Assembly (NCBI GenBank): GCA_013821825.1
Contig: PNJK01000020.1
Span: 1-52,101, forward strand
DNA: 52,101 nucleotides
Origin: Rhodobacter sp.
GTDB lineage: Bacteria > Pseudomonadota > Alphaproteobacteria > Rhodobacterales > Rhodobacteraceae
Reading direction: 5' to 3'
In this document: positions 17,230 through 28,404 of the stretch, piece after piece
Layout of the letters: every line of letters starts with the position of its first letter
Position numbering within the stretch: the stretch's first letter is position 1
The notes under the pieces: model-generated
What the model was told of the DNA's origin: nothing
Seen by the model: the letters and a program-made list of their open reading frames with translations, nothing else
The model's database searches: none
Translations under genes and position numbers: made by a program

Positions 17230-18273
17230 ATGGAACCGGACCCCGCCCTGCGTCCCGAACGCCTGCCCGATGACACCGACCGCGCGCTGCGCCCGCAGAT
17301 GCTGGCCGAATTCATCGGTCAGGCCGAGGCGCGGGCCAATCTTGCAGTCTTCATCGAAAGCGCCCGGATGCGCGGCGAAGCGATGGATCATACCCTGTTC
17401 CATGGCCCCCCCGGTTTGGGCAAGACCACGCTGGCGCAGATCATGGCGCGGGAACTGGGGGTCGGGTTTCGCATGACATCGGGTCCGGTTCTGGCGAAAG
17501 CGGGGGACCTTGCCGCGATCCTGACCAACCTTGAACCCCGGGATGTGCTGTTCATCGACGAGATTCACCGGCTGTCCCCGGTGGTGGAAGAGGTGCTCTA
17601 TCCCGCGCTGGAGGATTTCGCGCTGGACCTTGTCATCGGCGAAGGCCCGGCGGCGCGGACGGTGCGGATCGACCTGCAACCCTTCACACTGGTCGGGGCG
17701 ACGACCCGGCTGGGTCTGTTGACCACGCCCTTGCGTGACCGCTTCGGCATTCCGACCCGGCTGGAGTTCTACTCCGAGGCAGAGCTTTACGAGATCGTCA
17801 GTCGCGGCGCGCGGCTGATGGGCGTCGAGGCCGAGTCGGAGGGCTGCCGCGAGATCGCGCGGCGGGCGCGGGGAACGCCACGCATCGCCGGGCGCCTGCT
17901 GCGCCGGGTGGTGGATTTCGCTCTGGTCGAGGCGGGTGGAAAGGTCAGCCGCGCGCTGGCCGACCGGGCGCTAACCCGCCTCGGGGTGGACCACCTGGGG
18001 CTGGATGGCGCGGACCGGCGCTATCTTGTCCTGCTGGCCGAGAATTATGGCGGCGGCCCGGTGGGGGTGGAAACCATCGCGGCCGCCCTGAGCGAGCCGA
18101 GGGACGCCATTGAAGAGGTGATCGAGCCTTACCTTCTGCAGCAGGGCCTGATCCTGCGCACGCCGCGCGGCCGGATGCTGGGCGCGAAGGCCTGGAGGCA
18201 TCTGGGACTGGAGGCGCCGAAGGGGCCGGAACCCGGAAAGCCAGGTCAGGCCGATCTGTTCGAGGCGAAGTGA
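17230..18273 (+). CDS. ruvB: Holliday junction branch migration ATPase RuvB
   Basis: Hexameric AAA+ motor that drives branch migration with RuvA. 347 residues. Walker A is GPPGLGKTT (59-67), Walker B LFIDEIH (107-113), and sensor 1 lies in [18 protein letters not shown]. The C-terminal winged helix is visible near [20 protein letters not shown]. It is last of ruvCAB. Downstream is a 155-base leader with a dispersed hairpin element before the next gene. Confidence 0.97.
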   Translation: MEPDPALRPERLPDDTDRALRPQMLAEFIGQAEARANLAVFIESARMRGEAMDHTLFHGPPGLGKTTLAQIMARELGVGFRMTSGPVLAKAGDLAAILTNLEPRDVLFIDEIHRLSPVVEEVLYPALEDFALDLVIGEGPAARTVRIDLQPFTLVGATTRLGLLTTPLRDRFGIPTRLEFYSEAELYEIVSRGARLMGVEAESEGCREIARRARGTPRIAGRLLRRVVDFALVEAGGKVSRALADRALTRLGVDHLGLDGADRRYLVLLAENYGGGPVGVETIAAALSEPRDAIEEVIEPYLLQQGLILRTPRGRMLGAKAWRHLGLEAPKGPEPGKPGQADLFEAK

Positions 18274-18296
18274 GCGGAGCGCGTTCCGCGCGTGCC

Positions 18297-18399
18297 TTTG
18301 GTCCCGCCTCTGCGCGTGAAGAACGCGCAACCGGCTTGGACGATGGGGGCATCCTGCCCCCAAACCTCCGGGGAGTATCTTTCAGAAGAGCAAGATCAG
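18297..18399. repeat. Composite dispersed element with two hairpins (after ruvB)
   Basis: In order: a box TTTGGTCCCGCCTCTG; a hairpin GCGCGT-GAAGA-ACGCGC (18312-18328); CAACCGGCTT; a perfect hairpin TGGGGGCA-TCC-TGCCCCCA (18344-18362); then CCTCCGGGGAGTATCT and a purine tail GAAGAGCAAGATCAG ending at 18399. The copy at 33930-34012 shares the first box, the CAACCGGCTT and the tail module. It occupies the ruvB-to-next-gene gap. Confidence 0.7.
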
Positions 18400-18428
18400 G
18401 CCCGGGGGTTGTCGCGGAGGATCGTCCG

Positions 18429-19112
18429 ATGTTAGCCGCAGCGAAGGCGATTATGGGGGTGGCAATGGAACCGGGCGAGGTCGAGGCGTTGTTCACGCGA
18501 AGCGACGGATCGTATCTTTTCGCCCGCTGGGGTCGTCCGATTGTGCCGGTGGTCTTTGGCGTGGCCGAGGCAAGCCTGCCGGCGATCAAGGGCGCATTCG
18601 AGGCCGTGGTGGCACTGGCCCGGCACAGGATGGCAGAGACGGATCCGGAACTTGGCGCAAACCTGATGGTGTTCTTCGTGCGCGACTGGGCCGAACTGCT
18701 GGCCGTGCCAGACCTTGACCGGCTGGTCCCGGAACTGGCCGGACTTGTCGGGCGGCTGCAGGAAGCAGAGGCGAACCAGTACCGGATCTTCCGCTTCGAG
18801 GCCTCGGGCGCGATCAAGGCGGCGTTTGTCTTTCTGCGGATGGACGCGGCGCTGGCCGACATGCCAGCGGGGACTCTGGCCCTTGCCCAGGCGGTGCAGA
18901 CGATCCTGCTGTGGTCGGACAGGGCATTTGACGGGACCTCGCCTCTGGTGCGGGCGGGAGAAGCGGTGATCCTGCGACCGGACATCGCGGCTGTGGTCCG
19001 GTCGGGGTATGATCCGGTGCTTCCGGCGATGGCGCGCGATGCGTCGCATGCCTTGCGATTGGCAGCGCGGTGTCTGGTGACCGGAGTGCCCCGCGCGGGG
19101 ACATTGGCCTGA
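18429..19112 (+). CDS. Conserved-looking protein between ruvB and ybgC, unknown
   Basis: 227 residues from ATG 18429, which has GGAGG eight bases before it. The protein appears soluble and alpha/beta, with no signal peptide or membrane helix. Noticeable blocks are RSDGSYLFARWGRPIVPVVF, ANLMVFFVRDWAEL, EANQYRIFRFEASGAIKAAF and VLRPDIAAVVR-like ILRPDIAAVVRSGYDP. I do not recognise the family. Its place between ruvB and the tol cluster, on the same strand, is the only functional hint. The reading frame continues upstream into the dispersed element, which is why the later start was chosen. Confidence 0.72.
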   Translation: MLAAAKAIMGVAMEPGEVEALFTRSDGSYLFARWGRPIVPVVFGVAEASLPAIKGAFEAVVALARHRMAETDPELGANLMVFFVRDWAELLAVPDLDRLVPELAGLVGRLQEAEANQYRIFRFEASGAIKAAFVFLRMDAALADMPAGTLALAQAVQTILLWSDRAFDGTSPLVRAGEAVILRPDIAAVVRSGYDPVLPAMARDASHALRLAARCLVTGVPRAGTLA

Positions 19113-19236
19113 TATCAGAAATTTCAATGGTTTGACGATTGCGGTCGGGATCGGTCAACGCATTCCGCCTGCCAGAGCGGCTTTCCCGCTGGATTGGAAT
19201 GCCCTAGCCTGACGCCGCAAACCCGAGGGAGGCCCG

Positions 19237-19641
19237 ATGGCACCGCATCTGTTCCGGACCCGCGTCTATTATGAGGACACCGATCTGGCGGGCATCGTCT
19301 ACTATGCCAATTACCTGAAGTTCATCGAACGGGCGCGGACCGAATGGGTCGCCTCGCTTGGGATCGACCAGATTGCGCTTCGGGCAGCCGAAGGCATCGT
19401 CTTTGCCGTTCGCCGGGTCGAGGCCGACTATCTGCGTCCGGCGCGGTTCGGCGACGATCTGACGGTCGAGACGGTCCTGCAATCGCTGGGCGGCGCGCGG
19501 CTGGTGCTGGAGCAGGTGGTCCTGCGCGGCGGTGAGCGGATCTTTGCGGCCATCGTCACATTGGTCTGCCTGACCGACGAGGGGCAAGCCGCGCGGATGC
19601 CGGCAGACTTGCGTGCCCGGCTGGCCGGGCCGCTGCATTAG
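19237..19641 (+). CDS. ybgC: Tol-Pal system-associated acyl-CoA thioesterase YbgC
   Basis: Hotdog-fold thioesterase that hydrolyses acyl-CoA and is conserved with the tol genes; its exact role in the Tol system is unclear. 134 residues. The catalytic signature YYEDTDLAGIVYYANYLKF holds D16, followed by ERARTEW. The GGGAGG ribosome-binding site is well placed. It is first of the ybgC-tolQRAB-pal-ybgF block, but a separate promoter candidate lies between it and tolQ. Confidence 0.95.
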   Translation: MAPHLFRTRVYYEDTDLAGIVYYANYLKFIERARTEWVASLGIDQIALRAAEGIVFAVRRVEADYLRPARFGDDLTVETVLQSLGGARLVLEQVVLRGGERIFAAIVTLVCLTDEGQAARMPADLRARLAGPLH

Positions 19642-19711
19642 GGCCTCACCTGCCGGCAGGATGACGATTTCCGTCATGTGGCGGCAAATCCCCGCCGGTC
19701 ATGCAGATGTG

Positions 19712-19741
19712 TTGGCATTCCCGCTACAACCTAGATAGAAT
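19712..19741 (+). promoter_or_regulatory. Candidate sigma-70 promoter of tolQRA
   Basis: -35 TTGGCA (19712-19717), 18-base spacer, -10 TAGAAT (19736-19741); each hexamer differs from consensus at one position. It is 47 bases before the tolQ start, in the 147-base gap after ybgC. Confidence 0.6.
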
Positions 19742-19788
19742 TATTGCTAACGGAGCCGATCAACGGCCCGACCAACAAGAGCAGGCGT

Positions 19789-20484
19789 ATGGAAACGGAA
19801 ACACTTGCGATGGCGCAGGAGATTGATTTCTCCATGCTCGCCCTTTTTGCGCGCGCGACCTTGACGGTCAAGATCGTCATGCTGATGCTGCTGATCATGT
19901 CGTTCTGGAGTTGGGCGATCATCATCCAGAAGCACCTCATGTACCGCAAGGCACGGGGCGAAGCCAGTGTCTTCGACCGGGCCTTCTGGTCGGGCGAGCC
20001 GCTGGACGAGCTGTTCGAGAAGATCGGGGCGGACCCGCAGGGCCAGTCGGAAAAGATCTTTGCGGCCGGGATGCTGGAATGGCGGCGCAGCCACAAGCAG
20101 GACGGCGGGCTGATCGCGGGCGCGCAGGCGCGGATCGACCGGGCGATGGACGTGGCGATCAACCGCGAGAGCGAGCGGCTGAACAATGGGCTGGCGTTTC
20201 TGGCCACGACCGGCTCGACCGCGCCGTTCATCGGGCTGTTTGGCACGGTCTGGGGCATCAAGCGCAGCTTTGAACAGATCGCCATCAGCCAGAACACCAA
20301 CCTTGCGGTCGTGGCCCCCGGCATCGCCGAAGCGCTGCTGGCAACCGGCGTCGGCCTTGTCGCCGCGATCCCGGCGGTGGTGTTCTACAACAAGCTGAAC
20401 TCGGACAGCGAGCGCATCCTGGGCGGTTACGAAAGCTTTGCCGATGAGTTCGCGACAATCCTGTCGCGCCAGCTGGACGCCTGA
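19789..20484 (+). CDS. tolQ: Tol-Pal proton channel subunit TolQ
   Basis: Inner-membrane stator that with TolR uses the proton motive force to energise TolA. 231 residues from ATG 19789 (METETLAMAQEIDFS); a TTG 15 codons upstream is unlikely. Three membrane segments: about 20-42 (TVKIVMLMLLIMSFWSWAIII), 137-160 (FLATTGSTAPFIGLFGTVWG) and 175-200 (APGIAEALLATGVGLVAAIP). The last two carry the MotA/TolQ/ExbB signature with the conserved Thr/Ser and Gly-Thr residues. The adjacent tolR fixes the call as TolQ rather than ExbB. Confidence 0.96.
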   Translation: METETLAMAQEIDFSMLALFARATLTVKIVMLMLLIMSFWSWAIIIQKHLMYRKARGEASVFDRAFWSGEPLDELFEKIGADPQGQSEKIFAAGMLEWRRSHKQDGGLIAGAQARIDRAMDVAINRESERLNNGLAFLATTGSTAPFIGLFGTVWGIKRSFEQIAISQNTNLAVVAPGIAEALLATGVGLVAAIPAVVFYNKLNSDSERILGGYESFADEFATILSRQLDA

Positions 20485-20487
20485 CGC

Positions 20488-20979
20488 ATGGCGGGCGGGG
20501 TGATCAAGGCGGCGGGCGGGGGAGGTCGGCGCGGGCGACGCAGGGGCCGGGCGACTGCGATGTCGGAAATCAACATCACGCCGATGGTGGACGTGATGCT
20601 GGTTCTTCTCATCATCTTCATGGTGGCCGCGCCGATGCTGACAGTGGGCGTGCCGGTGGAGTTGCCGAACACGGCGGCGGCGGCCTTGCCGACCGAGCAG
20701 GAAGAGCCGCTGACAATCACCATCACTGCCGATGGCACGCTTTCGGTCCAGTCCACCGAGGTAGGGGATGCCGAACTGATCCCGAAACTGCTGGCCATCG
20801 TGGCCGAACGGACCTCGCGCAAGGTCTTTCTGCGAGCGGATGGCGCAGTGCCCTATGAGCGCGTGGCCCAGGTGATGGGCGCGCTGAGCAAGGGCGGGTT
20901 CAGCGAGATCGCCTTTGTCACGGATGCCCAGGGGCCGTCGTTCGGGGTGGATGACGCGACTGCCGGGTCGGGCGGCTAG
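20488..20979 (+). CDS. tolR: Tol-Pal proton channel subunit TolR
   Basis: 163 residues, one membrane helix near the N-terminus ([19 protein letters not shown], ~33-51) that contains the conserved proton-carrying Asp in MVDVMLVL. Before it is SEINITPM, typical of ExbD/TolR. The periplasmic domain follows ([13 protein letters not shown], then [20 protein letters not shown]). The N-terminus is rich in Gly and Arg. It starts four bases after tolQ and ends six bases before tolA. Confidence 0.96.
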   Translation: MAGGVIKAAGGGGRRGRRRGRATAMSEINITPMVDVMLVLLIIFMVAAPMLTVGVPVELPNTAAAALPTEQEEPLTITITADGTLSVQSTEVGDAELIPKLLAIVAERTSRKVFLRADGAVPYERVAQVMGALSKGGFSEIAFVTDAQGPSFGVDDATAGSGG

Positions 20980-20984
20980 GACCG

Positions 20985-22160
20985 ATGCAGACGGGTACGA
21001 TCGTTTCAGGGATCGGACACGCGGGGGTGATCCTGTGGGTTCTGGTCGGGGATTGGCTGTTTGTGCCAAAGCCCGTCGATGAGATTATCGTCGCGTCCGT
21101 CAGCATTATGACCAGCGCCGAGTTCGACGCATTGCAGGCGGCGGCTACCGCGACGCCGGCGGAAGAGCCTGCCCCGGTGCGGCCGGAACCACGGCCTGAG
21201 CCTGAGCCTGAGGCCGAGCCGATTTCGGAGCCCGAACCGATCCCGGAGCCCGAACCGATCCCCGAGCCCGAGCCGATCCCGGAGCCAGAACCCGAGCCCG
21301 AACCAATTCCCGAACCGGAACCGCTGCCCGAGGTTGCCGTGGCCGAGGAAGAACAGCCGTTGCCCTCGGTCTCGACCGAAGAGAACCCGCTGCCGGAAGC
21401 GGCCGAGATCATTGCGCCCAATCCGGTCGAGATCGAGACCGAGGCCGAGACCTCGGACAATCCCACCCCTGCGGTCAGCGAGGATGTCGCGGCCGAAGAG
21501 GTGATCGAGGACACCCCGACCGAGGAGACGGTGCCGGAGGATACCGGCGACGTGACCCTGACCGAAGCGAACCAGGACCAGACCGAGGCGACGGGGATGA
21601 CGGCCTCGCCCCGTCCGAAGTCGCGGTCGGAGCGTCCCGAACCGGCTCCGGAGCCGGAGCCGGAGCCGGAGACCGAAGTCGCCAGCGCCGAGGTGCCGGA
21701 CGAGCCGGTGGAAGAACCAGTTGAACAGCCGGTTGACGATCAGGCGACCGAGGACGCGATTGCCGCCCTTCTGGAAGAGGCGGCGGAAGAGCCGGTCGAG
21801 GATCCCGTGCCGACCGGCGGCCAGAACCTGCCGCAGGGCCCGCCTCTGTCCGGGGGCGAGATGGGCAACATCTCGTCGGCGATTGCGCGGAAGTGGAATC
21901 TTGGGGCGGCTTCGACCGAAACGCTCAGCACGATGATCGTGATCCGGGTCAGCTTTGGGGCGGACGGCAGGCCCACGGATTTCGAGCTGCTGGAGTCGGA
22001 AGGCCCAAGCCAGACCGGGATCGACAAGCTGTACGAATCGGCCCGGCGTGCGGTGAACCGGGCCGACGCGGACGGCGGACTTCCGCTGCCTGCGGACAAA
22101 TACGACACCTGGCGCGTGCTTGACCTGGTCTTCGATGCGAATGGAATGAGACTGCGATGA
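20985..22160 (+). CDS. tolA: TolA-like envelope-spanning protein
   Basis: 391 residues. One N-terminal membrane anchor (about 8-26, [19 protein letters not shown]), a long extended Pro/Glu-rich periplasmic arm (about 60-275), and a C-terminal TolA/TonB-like domain ([14 protein letters not shown], then [20 protein letters not shown]). It would link the TolQR motor to TolB/Pal. The arm lacks the Ala/Lys/Glu helix of Escherichia coli TolA and instead has [11 protein letters not shown] repeats encoded by near-identical 18-base units, which are probably variable in number. Call rests on position and domain plan rather than strong sequence identity. Confidence 0.92.
   Translation: MQTGTIVSGIGHAGVILWVLVGDWLFVPKPVDEIIVASVSIMTSAEFDALQAAATATPAEEPAPVRPEPRPEPEPEAEPISEPEPIPEPEPIPEPEPIPEPEPEPEPIPEPEPLPEVAVAEEEQPLPSVSTEENPLPEAAEIIAPNPVEIETEAETSDNPTPAVSEDVAAEEVIEDTPTEETVPEDTGDVTLTEANQDQTEATGMTASPRPKSRSERPEPAPEPEPEPETEVASAEVPDEPVEEPVEQPVDDQATEDAIAALLEEAAEEPVEDPVPTGGQNLPQGPPLSGGEMGNISSAIARKWNLGAASTETLSTMIVIRVSFGADGRPTDFELLESEGPSQTGIDKLYESARRAVNRADADGGLPLPADKYDTWRVLDLVFDANGMRLR
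21228..21329 (+). repeat. 18-base coding repeats in tolA (EPEPIP)
   Basis: Near-identical units GAGCCCGAACCGATCCCG start at 21228, 21246 and 21264, then a 30-base variant and a final degenerate unit to 21329. They encode the Pro/Glu arm of TolA. The opposite strand gives a long Gly/Ser frame that is only a shadow of this repeat. Confidence 0.9.
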
Positions 22161-22170
22161 CCGAAATGCC

Positions 22171-22201
22171 TAAGGGGCGAAAGCTCGTGGAATTCCCCTT
22201 A
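22171..22201 (+). promoter_or_regulatory. Stem-loop between tolA and tolB
   Basis: TAAGGGG and CCCCTTA, seven perfect pairs around a 17-base loop, ten bases after the tolA stop and 53 bases before the tolB start. No T-run follows, so it is more likely an mRNA-stability or attenuation structure than a full terminator. Confidence 0.5.
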
Positions 22202-22254
22202 TCACCCGTCTTTCCGGCGGGCAAAGACACAAGAATGAACGGAGAATGAGGCCC

Positions 22255-23598
22255 ATGAGATCACCCGTCAGATCCGCCATCCGGACCCTGCTCGCGCTTG
22301 CGCTGGGCGTCTCGCTGACCGGGGTGGCCCCGGCCCTGGCGCAGAACGCTCCGCCCCGGATCGTCATTGGCCCCGGCGTGATCGAGCCGATGCCGATCGC
22401 CGTGCCCACCTTCATCGACGAGGGCGGTGCCGGGGAATATGCGCGGGAAGTCAGCCGGGTGGTGACTTCGGATCTGGAAGGCACCGGGTTCTTTCGCAAC
22501 ATCGGCGAAGAGGCCTATATCAGCCGGATCACCGGGTTTGATGCGCCCGTCGCGTTCGAGGACTGGAAGGCGATCAATGCTCAGGTGCTGGTGACGGGGG
22601 CGGTTTCGGTCAGCGGCGACCGGATCACGGTGAAGTTCCGCGCCTATGACGTGTTCAACGGGCAGGTGCTGGAAGGGGCGGCGCTGCAGTTCGCGGGCAC
22701 CACGCAGGGCTGGCGGCGGATGGCGCACAAGGTGTCGGACGTGATCTATTCCAAGATCACTGGCGAAAGCGGCTATTTCGACAGCCGGGTGGTTTTCGTC
22801 AGCGAGAGCGGTCCGAAAGACCAGCGACTGAAGCGGCTGGCTGTGATGGATTACGATGGCGCCAATTTGGCCTATCTGACCGACTCGGGATCGATCGTGC
22901 TGGCGCCCCGGTTTTCGCCCAATGGCGACAGCGTCCTCTACACCAGCTATGAATCCGGCTTTCCCCGCATCACGCTGATGAATGTGGGCAGCCTTGAACG
23001 CCGCACGCTGGATGAACAGGCCGGCACCATGACCTTTGCCCCGCGCTTTTCTCCGGATGGCACCACCGTGGTCTTCAGTCTGGAACGCGGCGGGAATACC
23101 GACATCTATGCGCTGGACATCGGGTCGGGTGGTTTGAACCAGCTGACCAACGCTCCCTCGATCGAGACGGCGCCGAGCTTCAGCCCCGACGGCAGCCAGA
23201 TCGTCTTTGAATCCGACCGCTCGGGCTCGTCGCAGATCTATGTCATGGCGGCGTCCGGTGGCGAAGGCACGCGGATTTCCGGCGGCGCGGGCCGCTATGG
23301 CACGCCGGTCTGGTCCCCCCGTGGCGACTACATCGCCTTCACCAAGCAGAACCAGGGCCGCTTCCACATCGGCGTGATGCGCACCGATGGCAGCGAGGAA
23401 CGGCTTCTGACCGCCAGCTTCCTGGATGAGGGCCCGACCTGGGCACCGAACGGCCGCGTGCTGATGTTCACCCGCGAAACCAGCGGTGTGGGCGGGCAGG
23501 CGACGCTCTGGTCGGTGGACATCACCGGGCGCAACCTGAAGCAGATCCCGACCGACGGCCCGGCCTCTGACCCCGCGTGGTCGCCGCTTTTGCCGTGA
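22255..23598 (+). CDS. tolB: Tol-Pal system beta-propeller TolB
   Basis: Periplasmic protein that binds Pal and the N-terminus region of TolA. About 447 residues. A signal peptide ([21 protein letters not shown], cleavage after ALA) is followed by the D1 domain and a WD40-like six-bladed propeller with repeated blocks such as [35 protein letters not shown] and [13 protein letters not shown]. An in-frame ATG at 22246 is three codons upstream; the 22255 start has better spacing to the purine-rich site. It lies downstream of tolA and upstream of pal, as in other Proteobacteria. Confidence 0.96.
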   Translation: MRSPVRSAIRTLLALALGVSLTGVAPALAQNAPPRIVIGPGVIEPMPIAVPTFIDEGGAGEYAREVSRVVTSDLEGTGFFRNIGEEAYISRITGFDAPVAFEDWKAINAQVLVTGAVSVSGDRITVKFRAYDVFNGQVLEGAALQFAGTTQGWRRMAHKVSDVIYSKITGESGYFDSRVVFVSESGPKDQRLKRLAVMDYDGANLAYLTDSGSIVLAPRFSPNGDSVLYTSYESGFPRITLMNVGSLERRTLDEQAGTMTFAPRFSPDGTTVVFSLERGGNTDIYALDIGSGGLNQLTNAPSIETAPSFSPDGSQIVFESDRSGSSQIYVMAASGGEGTRISGGAGRYGTPVWSPRGDYIAFTKQNQGRFHIGVMRTDGSEERLLTASFLDEGPTWAPNGRVLMFTRETSGVGGQATLWSVDITGRNLKQIPTDGPASDPAWSPLLP

Positions 23599-23678
23599 AT
23601 CTGACGTGCTGCGGATTCCCACGCCAGCGCAAAGCTGCTAAGGTCAACGCAATCGAGCTAACAGGAAGGAATAAGTCC

Positions 23679-24197
23679 ATGACTCTTGCCGTGAAATCGC
23701 TTCTGGTTGTAGCAGCGCTGGCGCTGGGAGGCTGCAACAATCCTGACCGCTATGGCACCGGTGGCCCGGGCGGTTCCGGTGGTACGGGCGGCATCGACAC
23801 CACGGGTCTGGGCGATCCGTCGAACCCAAGCTCCATCGCCTATTTCAACCAGACGGTCGGGGACCGCGTGCTGTTCGCGGTGGACCAGTCCACCATCTCG
23901 CCCGAGGGGCGGGCGGTGCTGACGGCACAGGCGCGGTGGCTGATGACCAACACCGGCTATGCCGCGATCATCGAAGGCCATGCCGACGAGCAGGGAACGC
24001 GGGAATACAACCTTGCGCTTGGCGCGCGGCGTGCGGCTGCGGTGCAGAACTTCCTGATCAGCCAGGGCGTGCCGGCAAACCGTCTGCGCACGATCAGCTA
24101 TGGCAAGGAGCGTCCGATCGAGCTCTGCTCGACCGAGGAGTGCTATTCCAAGAACCGCCGCGCCGTGACGGTGCTTTCGGTCGGCGCCGGGGTCTGA
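23679..24197 (+). CDS. pal: Peptidoglycan-associated lipoprotein Pal
   Basis: Outer-membrane lipoprotein that binds peptidoglycan and TolB. 172 residues from ATG 23679 with AGGAAGGA upstream. The lipobox is LALGGC with the lipidated cysteine at residue 19. A Gly/Thr-rich linker (GTGGPGGSGGTGG) precedes the OmpA-like domain, whose signature is visible as IIEGHADEQGTREYNLALG and RAAAVQNFLISQGV. The frame is open for 34 more codons upstream but lacks features of Pal. Confidence 0.97.
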   Translation: MTLAVKSLLVVAALALGGCNNPDRYGTGGPGGSGGTGGIDTTGLGDPSNPSSIAYFNQTVGDRVLFAVDQSTISPEGRAVLTAQARWLMTNTGYAAIIEGHADEQGTREYNLALGARRAAAVQNFLISQGVPANRLRTISYGKERPIELCSTEECYSKNRRAVTVLSVGAGV

Positions 24198-24201
24198 CGC
24201 G

Positions 24202-25029
24202 ATGCGGCTGATCCGCCTTGGTCTTCTGCTTGCGCTGCTGCCAGTGATGGCGGCGGCGCAGGACCGCGCGCAAACCCTGGCCGACATCCGGACCGAGCTT
24301 GCCGTCCTTGCGGCCGAGTTCAATGCGTTGAAGGCCGAGCTTGTGTCAAGCGGGGCCGCGTCCAGCGGGGCTGCGGGCGGCGACGCCCTGCAGCGGATGG
24401 ACACCATCGAGGCGGAACTGTCGCGGCTGACCGCGCGGACCGAAGCGGTCGAGCTGAAGCTGAACCGGGTGGTTGCCGATGGCACCAACCGGATCGGCGA
24501 CATCGAATACCGCCTGTGCGAAGTGACGGAAGGCTGCGATCCGGCCAATCTGGGGGCAACCTCGGTTCTGGGCGGCGATGCGGGTGGAGCGGTGGTGGCC
24601 CCGGCTCCGACCGATCCCGCACCGGCAACCGGCGGGGCAGAACTTGCCGTCAGCGAACAGGCGGACTTCGATCGGGCCAAGGAGGTGCTCGGCACCGGTG
24701 ACTTTCGCGGAGCTGAAGCGCTCTTTGCGACCTTTGCCCAATCCTATCCTGGCGGACCGCTGACCCAGGAGGCGCAATTCCTGCGCGGCGAGGCCTTGAC
24801 CAGCCTCGGCGAGACATCGAATGCGGCGCGGTCCTATCTGGACGCGTTTTCCGCGGCGCCCGAAGGGCCGTTTGCCCCGGATGCCCTGCTGAAGCTGGGC
24901 GAAGGTCTGGCGGTGCTGGGTCAGGTGCCCGAGGCTTGCGTGACGCTGGGCGAGGTTGGCGTGCGCTATCCCGGCAGCATCGCGGCAACGCAGGCCGGTG
25001 TGGCGATGCAAGGTCTGGGGTGCCAGTAG
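24202..25029 (+). CDS. ybgF: Tol-Pal system protein YbgF/CpoB
   Basis: Periplasmic TPR protein that links cell-wall synthesis with Tol-mediated outer-membrane constriction. 275 residues: signal peptide (RLGLLLALLPVMAAAQ), N-terminal coiled coil (TLADIRTELAVLAAEFNALK through VELKLNRVV), a low-complexity linker (GGAVVAPAPTDPAPA), and C-terminal TPR repeats (FDRAKEVLGTGDFRGAEALF, then FLRGEALTSLGETSNAARSY). It starts four bases after pal. Its end overlaps the tilS GTG start by ten bases. Confidence 0.94.
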   Translation: MRLIRLGLLLALLPVMAAAQDRAQTLADIRTELAVLAAEFNALKAELVSSGAASSGAAGGDALQRMDTIEAELSRLTARTEAVELKLNRVVADGTNRIGDIEYRLCEVTEGCDPANLGATSVLGGDAGGAVVAPAPTDPAPATGGAELAVSEQADFDRAKEVLGTGDFRGAEALFATFAQSYPGGPLTQEAQFLRGEALTSLGETSNAARSYLDAFSAAPEGPFAPDALLKLGEGLAVLGQVPEACVTLGEVGVRYPGSIAATQAGVAMQGLGCQ

Positions 25030-26282
25030 GCAACCGGCACGGCTGGTTGCAGGCGGCGGGCGCGGACGCAGTTCTGCTGTTGCAGGCGCAAGAGGCCTTT
25101 GGTCCGGAACCGCCCGCCAAGGTGGGGCTTGCCGTGTCTGGCGGCAGTGATTCCATGGCGATGCTGCATCTGATGGCGCGTGCTGCGCCGCATGCGGGCT
25201 GGTCGGTGCATGCCGTCACGGTGGACCACCGGTTGCGGCCCGAAGCGGCCGCCGAGGCGGGTTTCGTCGCCTCGGTCTGCGCGGGGCTTGGGATTTCGCA
25301 TGAGGTGCTGGTCTGGGATCATGGCAAGATCAGCGGCAACCTGATGGAGGCCGCCCGCGAGGCGCGGTATCGGCTGATGGCCGATTGGGCGCGGGCGCGG
25401 GGGATCGGGCAAGTGGCCTTGGCCCATACCGCGGACGATCAGGCCGAGACCTTCCTGATGGGGCTGTCGCGCGCTGCCGGGCTGGACGGATTGACCGGCA
25501 TGCGCCCGCAGTTTCAGCAGGATGCGGTGACGTTCCGTCGTCCCTTCCTGGGCCAAAGCCGGGCAGACCTGCGCGGTTTCCTTGACCGGCACGGGCAGGA
25601 CTGGGTCGAGGACCCAACCAACGAAAACGACCGCTACACCCGAACCAAGGCCCGCCGCGCGCTGAAGGCGCTGAAACCTCTGGGGATCACGGTGGACCGG
25701 CTGGCCACGGTGGTTCACAACCTTGCGATGGTGCAGGGCGTGGTCATCGACGCCGTGGCGCGGGCGGCTGAAGAAGTTGTCTCTGAAACCTCGGGGGCAT
25801 TGAGCTTCGACAGGAAGGCGTTTCTGGACCTTGGGCCAGAGGTGGACCGCATGCTGTTGATCGCCATGTTGCGGTGGATGGCGGGATTGGCGCACCCACC
25901 CCGGGCCGACAGTATCCGCAACCTGCAGCTTGCCGTGGCATGTGGGAGGGACGCCACGCTGGCCGGGTGCCGCTTTCGCATGCGGGACGGCCGCGTCACC
26001 CTCAGCCGCGAGGCGCGTGCTGTCGGTGGGCCGGTGCCGGCGGGCATGCTCTGGGACGCCAGGTGGCAGGTGACCGGCGCAGCGGGAGAGGTACGGGCGC
26101 TGGGGACCGAAGGGCTGCGCCAGTGCCCGGATTGGCGCGCGACGGGGTTGCCGCGGCAGGTGCTGGAGGTGACGCCGGGTGTCTGGCAGCGAGACACGCT
26201 GGTCGCCGCCCCTTCCGCGGGTTTTGGCCCGGCAACTGCGACATGCGCGCCCGGCTTTCACGCGTTTCTGTTATCGCATTGA
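25020..26282 (+). CDS. tilS: tRNA(Ile)-lysidine synthase
   Basis: N-type ATP pyrophosphatase that converts the wobble C of tRNA-Ile(CAU) to lysidine. 420 residues. The PP-loop SGGSDS is at 40-45 (GLAVSGGSDSMAMLHLMAR). Other matches are VDHRLRPEAAAEA, LAHTADDQAETFLMGLSRAAGLDGL and VEDPTNENDRYTR. The start is GTG 25020, inside the end of ybgF, with AAGG at good distance; no ATG is suitable. The C-terminal domain is short and poorly conserved. The overlap suggests translational coupling to the tol cluster. ftsH follows, as in many bacteria. Confidence 0.94.
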   Translation: MPVGNRHGWLQAAGADAVLLLQAQEAFGPEPPAKVGLAVSGGSDSMAMLHLMARAAPHAGWSVHAVTVDHRLRPEAAAEAGFVASVCAGLGISHEVLVWDHGKISGNLMEAAREARYRLMADWARARGIGQVALAHTADDQAETFLMGLSRAAGLDGLTGMRPQFQQDAVTFRRPFLGQSRADLRGFLDRHGQDWVEDPTNENDRYTRTKARRALKALKPLGITVDRLATVVHNLAMVQGVVIDAVARAAEEVVSETSGALSFDRKAFLDLGPEVDRMLLIAMLRWMAGLAHPPRADSIRNLQLAVACGRDATLAGCRFRMRDGRVTLSREARAVGGPVPAGMLWDARWQVTGAAGEVRALGTEGLRQCPDWRATGLPRQVLEVTPGVWQRDTLVAAPSAGFGPATATCAPGFHAFLLSH

Positions 26283-26360
26283 ACCGGACGCCAAACTGAC
26301 TATCTTGCATACGAAGGCCGCCCCCGACGCAGGGCGCGCGGCAATTACGGGAGATGCCTT

Positions 26361-28283
<1,923 letters not shown>

Positions 28284-28302
28284 AGACAAGGGATGATGGA
28301 TC

Positions 28303-28328
28303 GGGCCCGGCTTTACGCCGGGCCCTTT
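28303..28328 (+). terminator. Intrinsic terminator after ftsH
   Basis: GGGCCCGGC, loop TTTAC, GCCGGGCCC, then TTT; nine perfect pairs, about 20 bases after the ftsH stop. The T-run is short but the stem is strong. Confidence 0.85.
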
Positions 28329-28404
28329 GCGTTTCGGCTGGCAAGTCCGGGCCGGATCGGTCAAAATTTGACTGCACAGAAGGTGGGCCACGGGAGATCA
28401 AGGC

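Noticed and set aside
20918-21514. Minus-strand Gly/Ser repeat protein opposite tolA
   Set aside because: It is the mirror of the 18-base Pro/Glu repeats in tolA; no start signal.
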